Source: Candidatus Gastranaerophilales bacterium
GTDB taxonomy: Bacteria > Cyanobacteriota > Vampirovibrionia > Gastranaerophilales > Gastranaerophilaceae
NCBI GenBank assembly: GCA_944326565.1
Contig: CALVEL010000005.1
Span: 100,316-164,315, forward strand
DNA length: 64,000 bases
Direction: 5' to 3'
A model generated the notes under the pieces. That model saw only the letters and a program-made list of their open reading frames with translations. It was not told the origin of the DNA and ran no database searches. A program made the translations under genes and the position numbers. How positions within the stretch are numbered: position 1 is the first letter of the stretch; each line of letters begins with the position of its first letter. Shown in pieces: positions 10,251-19,569 of the stretch.

Positions 10251-11351
10251 ATGAAAAAAATTTTATTAGCTTTATTTATTATAATAAACTTTCTAACTCC
10301 TGTATTTGCAAACGAGGATTCTGTATTACCTTCTGAAATAGGTCTAGTTGAATCAATTCAAAACATATATAACGATGATGAAACTAGCAATGAAGGCACC
10401 AAACAAATTGTCAATGTAAAGATTTTAACAGGTGAATATAAAGGCGAAACAAAAGAAATCCTTAATATTTTAACAGACAACCCTGCATATAATATCCCTC
10501 TTGAAAAAGGAAATAAAATAATTTTACACCTAGAAGAAGATCCGACTGGCGGAATGAACTTTTTTATAGCTGATATAAAAAGAGATTCATCTATATTACT
10601 TTTTGCCGGAATCTTTTGCCTAATTCTGCTTGCTATCGGACATAAAAAAGGATTATTCAGTTTAATTTCAATAATTGCAACCGTAGGGTTAATATTTTTT
10701 GTGATGGTTCCTTTAATTTTAAACGGATTTTGTCCTATTATATCAGCAATAATAGTAGGCGCTTTAAGTACCATTGTTACTATATATCTTGTTGGAGGAC
10801 TAAATTATAAAAGTACCTCTGCAATTATAGGGACCATGCTCAGCTTAATTTTTGCAGGAATTCTTTCCATACTCGCGATTTATATTGCGCATCTGACAGG
10901 ATTTTCAGGGGAAGAAAGTATATTTTTATATGGTGTAAGGCCAGATTTAAGTTTTCAGGGAATACTTTCTGCTTCTATGATTATCGCAGCTCTCGGAGCA
11001 TTAATGGATACATCAGTATCAATTGCAAGTACAATCAATGAAATTCATGAAACAGATAATTCTTTGGGTGTTATGAAACTTTTTCAATCTGGTATGAATG
11101 TCGGAAGAGATGTTATTGGCACCATGTCGAATACTTTAATCCTCGTATACTTAGGAAGCGCACTCCCGCTTGTACTGCTTGCAAATAACATAGATTTACA
11201 AAAATTCTTTAATCTAAATCAGGTATCTACTGAAATTCTATCTGCTATAATCGGAAGTATTGCAATACTGGCTTGTGTACCGATTACTGCAATTATTTCA
11301 GCCTATCTTATAAAACACAGAAAAAACAAGGATGTTGAGTTTAATTTTTAA
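10251..11351 (+). CDS. YibE/F family membrane protein
   Basis: 366 aa with an N-terminal signal sequence (MKKILLALFIIINFLTPVFA), a short beta-rich extracytoplasmic domain (about residues 25-115) and then seven or so transmembrane helices. The layout and the segment SASMIIAALGALMDTSVSIASTI (split over residues 245-268) are diagnostic of YibE/F proteins, whose molecular role is unsettled. AAAGGGATAT precedes ATG. It ends 20 bases before ribF. Confidence 0.85.
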   Translation: MKKILLALFIIINFLTPVFANEDSVLPSEIGLVESIQNIYNDDETSNEGTKQIVNVKILTGEYKGETKEILNILTDNPAYNIPLEKGNKIILHLEEDPTGGMNFFIADIKRDSSILLFAGIFCLILLAIGHKKGLFSLISIIATVGLIFFVMVPLILNGFCPIISAIIVGALSTIVTIYLVGGLNYKSTSAIIGTMLSLIFAGILSILAIYIAHLTGFSGEESIFLYGVRPDLSFQGILSASMIIAALGALMDTSVSIASTINEIHETDNSLGVMKLFQSGMNVGRDVIGTMSNTLILVYLGSALPLVLLANNIDLQKFFNLNQVSTEILSAIIGSIAILACVPITAIISAYLIKHRKNKDVEFNF

Positions 11352-11359
11352 ATTTATTA

Positions 11360-11371
11360 TATAATTATCTT
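11360..11371 (+). promoter_or_regulatory. -10 box of ribF, leaderless geometry
   Basis: TATAAT at 11360-11365 lies between yibE/F-like and ribF, with exactly 6 nt to the ATG at 11372 and no ribosome binding site. Confidence 0.55.
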
Positions 11372-12265
11372 ATGCAGATATTTAAAGATTTAACAAAAAT
11401 ACCAGAATTATCGATTGCATTAGGATTTTTTGACGGATTACACAAAGGTCATAATGCGGTTATCAAAAATACTGTAGATTTTGCAAAACAAAACAATATA
11501 AAATCAGCTGTAATCACTTTTCAAGACCACCCTTGTTGTTTTTTCTATAGCACAAAACCCAAATATATTCTGACAAAAGATGAAAAACGGGAAAAAATTG
11601 CAGAACTTGGCATTGATTATCTTTTTGAACTTGATTTTGAAAGCATATCAGGGCTAAAAGCTGAAGAATATTTGAAGGATGTACTTGTAAAATATTTCAC
11701 GCCAAAAGCTATTACTACAGGCTGGAATCACAATTTTGGATACAAACAATCAGGAAATGTTAAGTTCCTTGCACTAAATGCAGAAAAATATGATTATAAA
11801 TATTTTGAAATACCACCTCAAAAAGAAGGTATTAAAAACATAAGCAGTACCACTATAAGGGATTACCTTTTTGACGGGCTGATTGAAGATGCCAATAAAA
11901 TGCTTGGGTATAAGTTTTATATAAAAGGTAAAGTTATTGAAGGTCAAAAACTCGGTCGCACAATAGGTTTTAGAACCGCAAATATAATTTATCCGCAAGA
12001 ACTTGTAGAGTTGCCATTTGGAGTATATAGCGTTGATGTCGATATTGATGGTCTAAATTACAAAGGAATTACAAATTTCGGAATACGTCCTACTGTATCT
12101 GAAAGTAAAATTTGCTCTCTTGAAACTCATATTCTCAACTTTGATAATGATATATATGGCAAAACAATTACTATTAATTTTAATAAAATGATTAGAGAAG
12201 AAAAAAAATTCAACTCGGTCGAAGAATTAAAAAAGCAAATTAAAAAAGACATTCAGAATTTGTAA
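11372..12265 (+). CDS. ribF: Bifunctional riboflavin kinase/FAD synthetase
   Basis: Phosphorylates riboflavin to FMN and adenylates FMN to FAD. The N-terminal nucleotidyltransferase part has GFFDGLHKGH (residues 18-27, HxGH-like) and SSTTIRDYL near 158; the C-terminal kinase part has GRTIGFRTANI near 193 and GITNFGIRPTV near 229. 297 aa is normal. No Shine-Dalgarno is present; a TATAAT box sits 6 nt before ATG, so the mRNA may be leaderless. No FMN riboswitch was seen upstream. Confidence 0.95.
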   Translation: MQIFKDLTKIPELSIALGFFDGLHKGHNAVIKNTVDFAKQNNIKSAVITFQDHPCCFFYSTKPKYILTKDEKREKIAELGIDYLFELDFESISGLKAEEYLKDVLVKYFTPKAITTGWNHNFGYKQSGNVKFLALNAEKYDYKYFEIPPQKEGIKNISSTTIRDYLFDGLIEDANKMLGYKFYIKGKVIEGQKLGRTIGFRTANIIYPQELVELPFGVYSVDVDIDGLNYKGITNFGIRPTVSESKICSLETHILNFDNDIYGKTITINFNKMIREEKKFNSVEELKKQIKKDIQNL

Positions 12266-12274
12266 TAGTGATTT

Positions 12275-12820
12275 TTATTTAATGAGAGCCTGAACTTCTT
12301 TAAAATGAGGGTTTTTAGCGGTCTGAAGCCATTCAAAAAGAACGATTTCTACACAAGAGACTTTCACTCCATTATCTGCCATCAATTCAATACCTTGTTT
12401 AAATTCGTATTTATTTCTGCTTGCGCAGGCATCTTTTACGACATATACTTCAAAACCTTCTCTTAAAAGCGCCGCTGCTGTCTGGTGAACACAAATATGA
12501 GTCTCAATTCCGCAAATTACAATTTGTTTTTTATTATATGATTTTATTTTATCCAAAACTCCATTTTCAGCTAATGCGTTAAATGAAGTTTTTTCAAACA
12601 CAGGAGTATTTTCTGGGAACTCTGCAGATACTTCAGATACAGTAGGACCAAGACCTTTTGGATATTGCTCGGTCACTATTACAGGAATTGAGAGAACCTT
12701 TGCAGATTTTACTAGATTTGAAACTCTTTTTACAATAATATTTTTATCCAGTGCATTTACCAATTTTTCTTGCACATCTATAATTAATAATAACGAATTT
12801 TCTGGAATTAATACATTCAT
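12275..12820 (-). CDS. Isochorismatase-family cysteine hydrolase
   Basis: 181-aa alpha/beta hydrolase of the isochorismatase-like (YcaC/nicotinamidase-related) group. The catalytic triad is visible: Asp in LLIIDVQEKL, Lys in EQYPKGLG, and Cys in GIETHICVHQT, preceded by the cis-peptide-type segment. Start chosen at 12820: AGGAGATATA precedes this ATG, which overlaps the TAA of the upstream gene (TAATG). A longer reading from 12844 would have no ribosome binding site. The substrate is unknown. Confidence 0.87.
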   Translation of the reverse strand: MNVLIPENSLLLIIDVQEKLVNALDKNIIVKRVSNLVKSAKVLSIPVIVTEQYPKGLGPTVSEVSAEFPENTPVFEKTSFNALAENGVLDKIKSYNKKQIVICGIETHICVHQTAAALLREGFEVYVVKDACASRNKYEFKQGIELMADNGVKVSCVEIVLFEWLQTAKNPHFKEVQALIK

Positions 12821-14061
12821 TATATCTCCTGCCTTTCTATACATGTCTTGTAATCATTTATGAATATTTCCATTATATCCGTTAACACAGGCTGAGTAAG
12901 CTCTTTTACCGACAGTACCATCTCTTTATTTTCCGGACTTTCAAGTCCACTATGTGTGACATATATAACAACTTTACCCAACCCGGGATATACAATAGTC
13001 AAACGACTTATCTGCTTCCTGCTTTTAAGATTAAAAATACACTGATTTTCATTGGTAAACTCTTCTATAATCGTTCCTTCAAGTTTACCTTCATATGCCT
13101 CTTTCATTTGAAAAAATACCGGGGTTATAATTTTATTTAACTTTTTATTAAATATATTACGGAATAGTTTGAAATCTTTTTGAGTACTAGTTGGCTCTAA
13201 AACCCAATCTTCATCGGGCAAAAATTCATTTTCCTCATAAAATACATAATCATTAGCACTTAACATAGCATCGGTTAGAGCAGAAGAAGTCTTTTGCTCT
13301 ATTTCTTTAAAATCTTTGCCATTTACAGATGATATCCCAGCTTTTATACGGAAATCTCCGCTCAAAGCTTTCTGTATTTTTTCAAAAACCTTTAATGCTC
13401 CGCATCTGTCAGAATTTGAAAGTAATATATAGAATTTTCCGCTTGCAAGTTCTATTACAAGGTCAGAATCTCTAACAGAAGTCTTAACCGCATTTGCCAA
13501 TTCTTCAAATGAAAACTTTGCTCGGTCTAACTCATCGTAGGTTACAATAATAAATACAGATTGATTGAAACTATTTTCTAAAAGAGCATCCGAAATAATT
13601 TCATTTGCTGAACTCACAGTATAAAATCCATATTCTGAAAGCTCGTTTTTAGTTTTTAGCAATTTTATATTCATCTCTGATGATTTTTTCAAAGACATAT
13701 ATTTCATAAGGTTAACTGACTTTATCAATACTTCTGATATGTCTGCATCTGATAAAATATAATCATAAATACCCAAATCATACATTGCCATTATAAAATC
13801 AGGATTGTTTCTATTTACAACCAAAATAATTTGAGACTCTGGCGATTTTAATCTGATTATCTTGATTTGCTCTTCAGTTTCCTCTTCTGTCGCCGCGTGA
13901 TGCAAAAATATAATATAAGAATCAAATTTTTCAAGCTCAATTAGAGCATCTTCAAAACTGCATACTTTTAACTCATCAGAATTTCTGAGCAAAACTAACC
14001 TTTGACTCAAACTTTTTGACAACTCTAAATTATCAGATATTAGTATAATATTATTTTTCAT
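12820..14061 (-). CDS. Degenerate receiver-GGDEF signalling protein
   Basis: 413 aa. Residues 1-125 follow the alternating beta/alpha pattern of a response-regulator receiver, but the phospho-acceptor region reads SYIIFLHHAA, so the Asp is missing. Residues 155-280 follow a diguanylate cyclase fold with ELASGKFYILL where GGDEF should be, so catalysis is unlikely. The remaining about 130 residues are unassigned. It was probably derived from a REC-GGDEF regulator and now serves as a binding or scaffold protein. It sits directly behind ftsX and is coupled to the isochorismatase-like gene. Confidence 0.65.
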   Translation of the reverse strand: MKNNIILISDNLELSKSLSQRLVLLRNSDELKVCSFEDALIELEKFDSYIIFLHHAATEEETEEQIKIIRLKSPESQIILVVNRNNPDFIMAMYDLGIYDYILSDADISEVLIKSVNLMKYMSLKKSSEMNIKLLKTKNELSEYGFYTVSSANEIISDALLENSFNQSVFIIVTYDELDRAKFSFEELANAVKTSVRDSDLVIELASGKFYILLSNSDRCGALKVFEKIQKALSGDFRIKAGISSVNGKDFKEIEQKTSSALTDAMLSANDYVFYEENEFLPDEDWVLEPTSTQKDFKLFRNIFNKKLNKIITPVFFQMKEAYEGKLEGTIIEEFTNENQCIFNLKSRKQISRLTIVYPGLGKVVIYVTHSGLESPENKEMVLSVKELTQPVLTDIMEIFINDYKTCIERQEI

Positions 14062-14067
14062 AAAAGA

Positions 14068-14976
14068 CTACACTTGCAAATGTTTTTTAATACACAAGAA
14101 ACTTCCACCTGCACCAAAAAGGGTACCCATAGCAAACATTATAATAATTACGATATTCTGTGCATAAACTGGTGAAGGCACCATAAAAAATTGATGCATG
14201 TTTACAAGCCCATTTTGAACAAAGTTCAATGGAATTAAGGCAATTACAGACCCCATAAATCCATAGAAAGCACCTTGCATAATTAAAGGGAATCTTATAT
14301 ACCAGTTGCTAACACCCATAAGACGCATAATTTCAATTTCATCTTTTCTTGATTGAATTACGAGCTGAATTGTGTTGTTAATAATAGTAATCGTTAGTAT
14401 TGCCATTATAATGACTACAAATATCGTTATTGTATTTACAACATGATTAAGCGTTTGAATACGTTTTGCCAACTCCTGAGCATAACTCATATCCTCTACA
14501 GAAGAGAGCTCTTTAATCTTATTAAATACATTATCAATATTCTCTGGCTTATCTACTTTAACATGCAAAGTATCTGGCAATGGATTTGAGACATCAGGCA
14601 AACTCATCTCTCGCTTTAGATTAGCCCAAGATACATCTTTAGGAATAATTTTGACACTCTCGACATACTCAAATTCTTTAATACGATTTTTTACCGTATT
14701 TGCATCAGAACCAGATTTTAAATAAACTGATATCTCAAGTACATTCCCTAATTCATGAGCAAATGATGAAATTGACATAGCTGTTCTGAAAAAAGACCCG
14801 AATATCGTTAATATTGCAGCCATCGTTGTAATTATTACAAGATTTACAATACCTGTTCTTCTTATATCATTAAAAGTTTCCATAGAAAGTCTGTATAAAA
14901 TTCTAAGCTCACAGAGCCAATCTTTTGGAATATGTTTTTTTACCTGCTTTTTTATTTTAAGTTTTTGATTATTCAT
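14068..14976 (-). CDS. ftsX: Cell-division ABC permease FtsX
   Basis: 302-aa membrane partner of FtsE that controls septal peptidoglycan hydrolases. A cytoplasmic N-terminus is followed by TM1 (about 45-65), a large extracytoplasmic domain (about 70-190, ISVYLKSGSDANTVKNRI at its start) and three C-terminal TM helices with the FtsX signature IEIMRLMGVSNWYIRFPL near 215. It overlaps the end of ftsE by 8 bases and has AGGTACGT before ATG. Confidence 0.95.
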   Translation of the reverse strand: MNNQKLKIKKQVKKHIPKDWLCELRILYRLSMETFNDIRRTGIVNLVIITTMAAILTIFGSFFRTAMSISSFAHELGNVLEISVYLKSGSDANTVKNRIKEFEYVESVKIIPKDVSWANLKREMSLPDVSNPLPDTLHVKVDKPENIDNVFNKIKELSSVEDMSYAQELAKRIQTLNHVVNTITIFVVIIMAILTITIINNTIQLVIQSRKDEIEIMRLMGVSNWYIRFPLIMQGAFYGFMGSVIALIPLNFVQNGLVNMHQFFMVPSPVYAQNIVIIIMFAMGTLFGAGGSFLCIKKHLQV

Positions 14977-15646
14977 ACGTACCTGCTTGTATATCCCTTA
15001 CAACTTCCCCTTTATCAAGTGTAATTACACGTTTTCTAAAATAATCAACCATTGCGTTATCATGAGTTGATACAATTACAGTAATTCCTCTTTGATTAAT
15101 TTGATCCAAAATTTGCATAATTTCTAATGAATTTTTAGGATCTAAATTACCTGTAGGCTCATCTGCTATTAAAAGCGGAGGTCCGTTTACAATAGCTCTT
15201 GCAATACCGACTCTTTGCTGCTCACCGCCTGATAATTCAGCAGGAGTAGCACGCATCTTTTCATATAATCCAACTATTTTCAATGCACCCGTAACTCTTG
15301 CATTTATTTCACGTGAGCTTATTCCAAGTGTCCTTATTACATATGCGACATTGTCATATACACTTTGATTTTGTAATAACTTATAATCTTGAAAAACTAT
15401 TCCCATGCAACGGCGAAGATTCGGTACTTTATCATTTGATAAATTTGCAATATTAATTCCGCCGATAGTCACAGTACCGCTTGTAGGTCGTTCTTCATTA
15501 TACAACAATTTCATTAGAGTTGATTTTCCTGCCCCAGAAGCCCCTACAATAAACACAAACTCTCCGGACATTATATCTAAATTTATGTTCCTTAAAGCGT
15601 AATTATCATTTTTATACTTTTTTGTAACTGATCTGAATTGTATCAT
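14969..15646 (-). CDS. ftsE: Cell-division ATP-binding protein FtsE
   Basis: 225-aa ABC ATPase. Walker A GASGAGKST (36-44), Q-loop in FQDYKLL, signature LSGGEQQRVGIARAI near 137, Walker B LLIADEPTGNLDP near 159, switch His in STHD. The opening MIQFRSVTKKYKNDNYALRNI is typical FtsE. AAGGATTAAG lies upstream. It forms an operon with ftsX. Confidence 0.97.
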   Translation of the reverse strand: MIQFRSVTKKYKNDNYALRNINLDIMSGEFVFIVGASGAGKSTLMKLLYNEERPTSGTVTIGGINIANLSNDKVPNLRRCMGIVFQDYKLLQNQSVYDNVAYVIRTLGISSREINARVTGALKIVGLYEKMRATPAELSGGEQQRVGIARAIVNGPPLLIADEPTGNLDPKNSLEIMQILDQINQRGITVIVSTHDNAMVDYFRKRVITLDKGEVVRDIQAGTYE

Positions 15647-15666
15647 TAATTCTTAATCCTTTTATT

Positions 15667-16620
15667 TTATTTTTTATTATCAATTTCTTTTTTTATTGAT
15701 TCAACGAGTTTTTCAGAAGAAAGTCCATAATAATCAAGAAGGAAATTCCATTTACCGCTTTGCCCAAAAACATCATTTACACCAATTCTTTTAACTTTAA
15801 CTGGTGCATTTTCGGATAATAATTCGCAAACAGCACTTCCTAATCCGCCTATTATTGAATGGTTTTCTACAGTAATTACTAGTCTCGTTTTTCTAGCACT
15901 TTCAACAATTGAAACCTCATCAATAGGTTTGACAACTGGGACATGGATAATTTCTATAGAATATCCAAGTTTTTTCAGACTTTCTGAAGCTTCAATAACT
16001 TCAGCTAAAGTCTCTCCATTAGTAACCAAAGTTACATCATTACCTTTTTCTATTACTACAGCTTTTTTATAGTTGAATTTGTAATTTTCATCAAAAATAT
16101 CACACACATTAGTTCTAGGAATTCTAATATACATAGGCCCATAATGTTCTGCTGCATATTTAATAACCTGTTCACATTCTCTGCAATCAGCCGGCACAAT
16201 AACAGACATTCCAGGTAAGCCACGCATTAAAGAAATATCTTCCAAAGCCTGGTGGCTTGCTCCATCTTCACCAACAGTCACACCTCCATGCGTGCCTATA
16301 ATCTTTACATTGAATTCCGGGTAACAGACAGAATTTCTTATCTGATCGTAAGTACGTCCAGTTGCAAACATTGCAAAACTTGAGATAAAAGGGATTTTTC
16401 CCTGCGATGCCAGTCCTGCTGCTGTTGCTACCATATCTTGTTCTGCTATACCTGAATCAAAAAACCTATCTGGAAAACCCTTTGCAAAAATCTGCGTCTG
16501 TGTAGAGCATGCCAGATCCGCATCCATTACAACTATATTCTTGTTAATATGCCCCAATTGTTCTAATGCTTTACCAAAAGCTGAACGAATTGATTTTGTT
16601 TCTTTCTTATTTAATATCAT
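15667..16620 (-). CDS. Transketolase C-terminal subunit
   Basis: 317-aa protein matching the pyrimidine-binding and C-terminal domains of split transketolases. The catalytic Glu region is SGIAEQDMVATAAGLA near residue 56, followed by GGVTVGEDGASHQALEDI. Start set at ATG 16620; a TTG one codon earlier is less likely. The partner subunit carrying the thiamine-diphosphate domain is not adjacent: the upstream neighbour is divergent, which is unusual since the halves are usually an operon. Confidence 0.9.
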   Translation of the reverse strand: MILNKKETKSIRSAFGKALEQLGHINKNIVVMDADLACSTQTQIFAKGFPDRFFDSGIAEQDMVATAAGLASQGKIPFISSFAMFATGRTYDQIRNSVCYPEFNVKIIGTHGGVTVGEDGASHQALEDISLMRGLPGMSVIVPADCRECEQVIKYAAEHYGPMYIRIPRTNVCDIFDENYKFNYKKAVVIEKGNDVTLVTNGETLAEVIEASESLKKLGYSIEIIHVPVVKPIDEVSIVESARKTRLVITVENHSIIGGLGSAVCELLSENAPVKVKRIGVNDVFGQSGKWNFLLDYYGLSSEKLVESIKKEIDNKK

Positions 16621-16885
16621 CAAGTCCGGCCTCGTATTTATTTACCAAACATATACAACTCAATAAACATAATAGCATAAACAATCTATAAAATTCAAAA
16701 AAGCACAATTTATTAAGCAAATTGTAAATTTTTAAACGTCAAAACATACACCAGACAATGTTTTTGCTATTATTATGTTAAGAATTATTAAAAATATGAT
16801 TATATTTAGCAATTTATTTTATTCAGGGTTATTAAAACAGTAGAATAGGAATAGAATAAATTATTTATTGAAAGGAAATGATAAA

Positions 16886-18007
16886 ATGATGCAAATTCCA
16901 AATTTTCCAAACCCTTACATGCAAGTAGCCCAACCACAACCTCAACCACAGAGCTACAATGCTGTAAAAATTGATGTACACAATCCATCAGTAATTGCCC
17001 CTGGCGTTGCACAAGCATTACCTCAAGCAGGTCAATATGCACAACCGACAATGCCATATTACAGCTACCCACAAACTCCGGTATATCAATATCCTCAAGC
17101 ACCTGTTCAACCTTATTACATGCCGGTACAACAACCAGTTGTAATACCTCCTCAAGTAACAGAACAAGCTCCACAAGCTCCAGTTGTACCTACAGCACCT
17201 CAAAATGTTGCAACAGAAGTAGCTCCTACAGATGTAAAAGTTCCAGAACCTGTAGTAACAAAACCTCAAGGAGAAAAAGTTACTAGCGCTAAAGCTCCTG
17301 AAGTTGAAACTCCAGAACCGTTAGAGCCTCAAGTTGATTTAAACGCTTTTATATCAAAACTTACCAACCCTGACTATGAAGTCCAAGCAACAGCAATGGA
17401 AGAAATAGCTAATATGGTAAAAGATAATCCTCAAAAAGCAACTGAATTATTAGATGTAAAAGTAATGGATACATTAAACAATATTATAAACACAGATTCT
17501 ACAAAACTTGCAGGACCTACACCAGAACAGATCACAGCAAGACAAAAATTAATGAAAAACGAACAATTAACAGATGCTGAAAAAACATTAGCTACAACAA
17601 TTACACCTATGGAACAAGCTGAAAGAAATAAAAGCTATGCAATGTTTACAACAGCAATCTTGCAAAAACTATATTCAGATGAAGTTGCTAAACTGACTAA
17701 TACAACAGTACCTTTAACTGAATTACCTGGTGCAGTTTCTATAGTAGAACAATTGAAAAACAATCCAAACCCGATGGTAAGGACTTCAGCAATTGAAGCA
17801 TTATCATATATACAACAACCAGCATACAAAGCTGACTTGAATACATTATTCACAATCGCTAAAAACGATCAAGACAAAGGAGTTCAAGAAGCAGCATCAG
17901 TAGCACTCAATAAACTAAATCAAATGAAAGATGAACAACCTGCTACTGAAAATAAACAAGTTCAAATGACTCCAAATGAAAATCCTACAGTAGCACAAGC
18001 TGCATAG
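16886..18007 (+). CDS. Pro/Gln-rich protein with HEAT-like helices
   Basis: 373 aa, unrecognised family. Residues 1-140 are low-complexity and rich in Pro, Gln, Tyr and Val (repeated PQAP-type motifs); residues about 150-350 form amphipathic helix pairs resembling HEAT repeats (VQATAMEEIANMVKDNP; VRTSAIEALSYI; VQEAASVALNKL). There is no signal peptide or TM segment. AAAGGA precedes the ATG at 16886 by 9 bases; a TTG at 16868 would put the ribosome binding site inside the gene. Composition suggests an abundant, extended protein; function is unknown. Confidence 0.75.
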   Translation: MMQIPNFPNPYMQVAQPQPQPQSYNAVKIDVHNPSVIAPGVAQALPQAGQYAQPTMPYYSYPQTPVYQYPQAPVQPYYMPVQQPVVIPPQVTEQAPQAPVVPTAPQNVATEVAPTDVKVPEPVVTKPQGEKVTSAKAPEVETPEPLEPQVDLNAFISKLTNPDYEVQATAMEEIANMVKDNPQKATELLDVKVMDTLNNIINTDSTKLAGPTPEQITARQKLMKNEQLTDAEKTLATTITPMEQAERNKSYAMFTTAILQKLYSDEVAKLTNTTVPLTELPGAVSIVEQLKNNPNPMVRTSAIEALSYIQQPAYKADLNTLFTIAKNDQDKGVQEAASVALNKLNQMKDEQPATENKQVQMTPNENPTVAQAA

Positions 18008-18037
18008 TTAATCAAATTCCTTTCTTTAAATAAGAAT

Positions 18038-18066
18038 AAAGCCCTTAATTTAATTTAAGGGCTTTT
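18038..18066. terminator. Bidirectional terminator
   Basis: Stem AAAGCCCTTAA / TTAAGGGCTTT with TTTTAT after it; serves the HEAT-like gene and the convergent acyltransferase pair. Confidence 0.88.
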
Positions 18067-18081
18067 ATAATGAATATTTTT

Positions 18082-18786
18082 TTATCTATTTAATACTTGA
18101 TTTTCTTTAGCTGAAGGTTTTGGAAGAAGATTTTCATATCCTGCAAGTTGAGACATTTGCTCTCCCCATTGATAAATAATCTCATCTTCAGGTAACTTAT
18201 AAGAAATAGGCTTGCCTATATGTAATTTAACGTTTCTTCTAGTAAAAGGTTTTAGTTTAGGATACCCATCAAATCCTTCAATTCCGACAGGGACAATGTC
18301 TGCTTTAGCATTTTTGGCTATAACAACAAAACCTTTTTTAACTTCATCAAGCTTTCCATAAGGTCTTATTCCGCCTTGGGGAAAAACACCTAACGACCAA
18401 CTTGTTGATAAAATATCTCGAACAGTCTTAAATGTTGCAATTTCTGGTTTAGTTCTGTCTACAGCAAAAGCCCCTAATCTTTTAACAAGCCAACTTAGTT
18501 TCTCACCATCTACAAAAAGCTCTTTTTTGGCCATATATGCAATAGGTTTTCCTGTAGCCATTGAGACCATAGGCGGATCAAAAATTGACACATGATTAGC
18601 AGTATAAATAAACTTGCCGTTCTTAGCTTGTTTAGGCATATTTTCTCTGCCGGTAATCTCGTAATTATAGAAAATTTTCATAAACGGGATTACTACCGTA
18701 TGTAAAAAAGTCATATAAAAAAGCGTTCTCAAAAATCCATACTCTGATGGATATCGCCTATTATAATTTCTTTGTTTTCCTGTCAT
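18082..18786 (-). CDS. PlsC-family 1-acyl-glycerol-3-phosphate acyltransferase (copy 2)
   Basis: 234-aa membrane-associated acyltransferase of phospholipid synthesis. It carries NHVSIFDPP (the HxxxxD catalytic motif, near residue 57) and FPQGGIRP in place of the usual FPEGTRS block. TAGGAG precedes ATG. It follows its paralogue by 8 bases, so the pair forms an operon. Substrate split between the two copies is unknown. Confidence 0.88.
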   Translation of the reverse strand: MTGKQRNYNRRYPSEYGFLRTLFYMTFLHTVVIPFMKIFYNYEITGRENMPKQAKNGKFIYTANHVSIFDPPMVSMATGKPIAYMAKKELFVDGEKLSWLVKRLGAFAVDRTKPEIATFKTVRDILSTSWSLGVFPQGGIRPYGKLDEVKKGFVVIAKNAKADIVPVGIEGFDGYPKLKPFTRRNVKLHIGKPISYKLPEDEIIYQWGEQMSQLAGYENLLPKPSAKENQVLNR

Positions 18787-18794
18787 ACATACTC

Positions 18795-19460
18795 CTAACT
18801 AATCTTTTCTTCCTCTTCAACATATTTGAAGCCGGTTAATTCCTGAATTGAATCTTTCCATTTTAAAACAACATCATCCGTATCATCACTGTATGGAATA
18901 GGTTTACCTATTTTCACAACAATCTGACCTGAAAAAGGTATTCTTTTTACTTCTTGAGTACCAACTATACCGACTGGCAATACCGCACACTTTGTAATTT
19001 TTGCAAGCCCAGCAAAGCCCTTAGAAATATTCGAAATAGTACCAGGTTCCCCTCTTGTACCTTGAGGGAATATTCCAAATACCCATTCACTTTTTTTTAT
19101 GTTTAAAACTGTCTTTATTGTAGAGGGCCCCAGACTTTCTCTATTGACAGCAAAAGCTCCAAGCCAATCCATCCACCATCTTAAAAATTTTATATCAAAT
19201 AATTCTTTTTTAGCCATAAACGATACTCTTCTTGGCATAACAGCAGCTACAAGAGGAGGATCTAAAGTTGAAAGATGATTAGGACATACAATATAAGCGT
19301 TATCCTTCGGCACATTCTCAAGTCCTTCTACTCTCAATCTGTATACAAGCTTAAACCTTATCATATAAAAGTATTTACAAACAAGTATCTGAAAAAATGT
19401 TCTAAATTTATTAAAAGTTGACGAAGGTCTGTTTGAATAGTTCTTCTTTTCTTGGCTCAT
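18795..19460 (-). CDS. PlsC-family 1-acyl-glycerol-3-phosphate acyltransferase (copy 1)
   Basis: 221 aa. The catalytic HxxxxD is in NHLSTLDPP near residue 57 and the second block reads FPQGTRGEPG, closer to the classical FPEGTR than the downstream copy. Both lack a long N-terminal membrane helix but have a hydrophobic patch around residues 15-40. AAGGGAG upstream. First gene of a two-gene operon. Confidence 0.9.
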   Translation of the reverse strand: MSQEKKNYSNRPSSTFNKFRTFFQILVCKYFYMIRFKLVYRLRVEGLENVPKDNAYIVCPNHLSTLDPPLVAAVMPRRVSFMAKKELFDIKFLRWWMDWLGAFAVNRESLGPSTIKTVLNIKKSEWVFGIFPQGTRGEPGTISNISKGFAGLAKITKCAVLPVGIVGTQEVKRIPFSGQIVVKIGKPIPYSDDTDDVVLKWKDSIQELTGFKYVEEEEKIS

Positions 19461-19569
19461 TATATGTACTCCCTTGTAATATATTATATACCAAAATAAA
19501 TATTGAACAATAGTTATTTTTTATATATAATCTAGCCAATAAGATAATTATATGAAAAAGGAGAGACTA

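Noticed and set aside
11340..11371. FMN riboswitch before ribF
   Set aside because: Only about 20 bases separate ribF from the upstream gene, too short for the aptamer.
16806..17269. Two Leu/Val- and Cys/Tyr/Arg-rich frames antisense to the Pro/Gln-rich gene
   Set aside because: Explained as shadows of the repetitive CCA/CAA-rich coding strand; no start signals.
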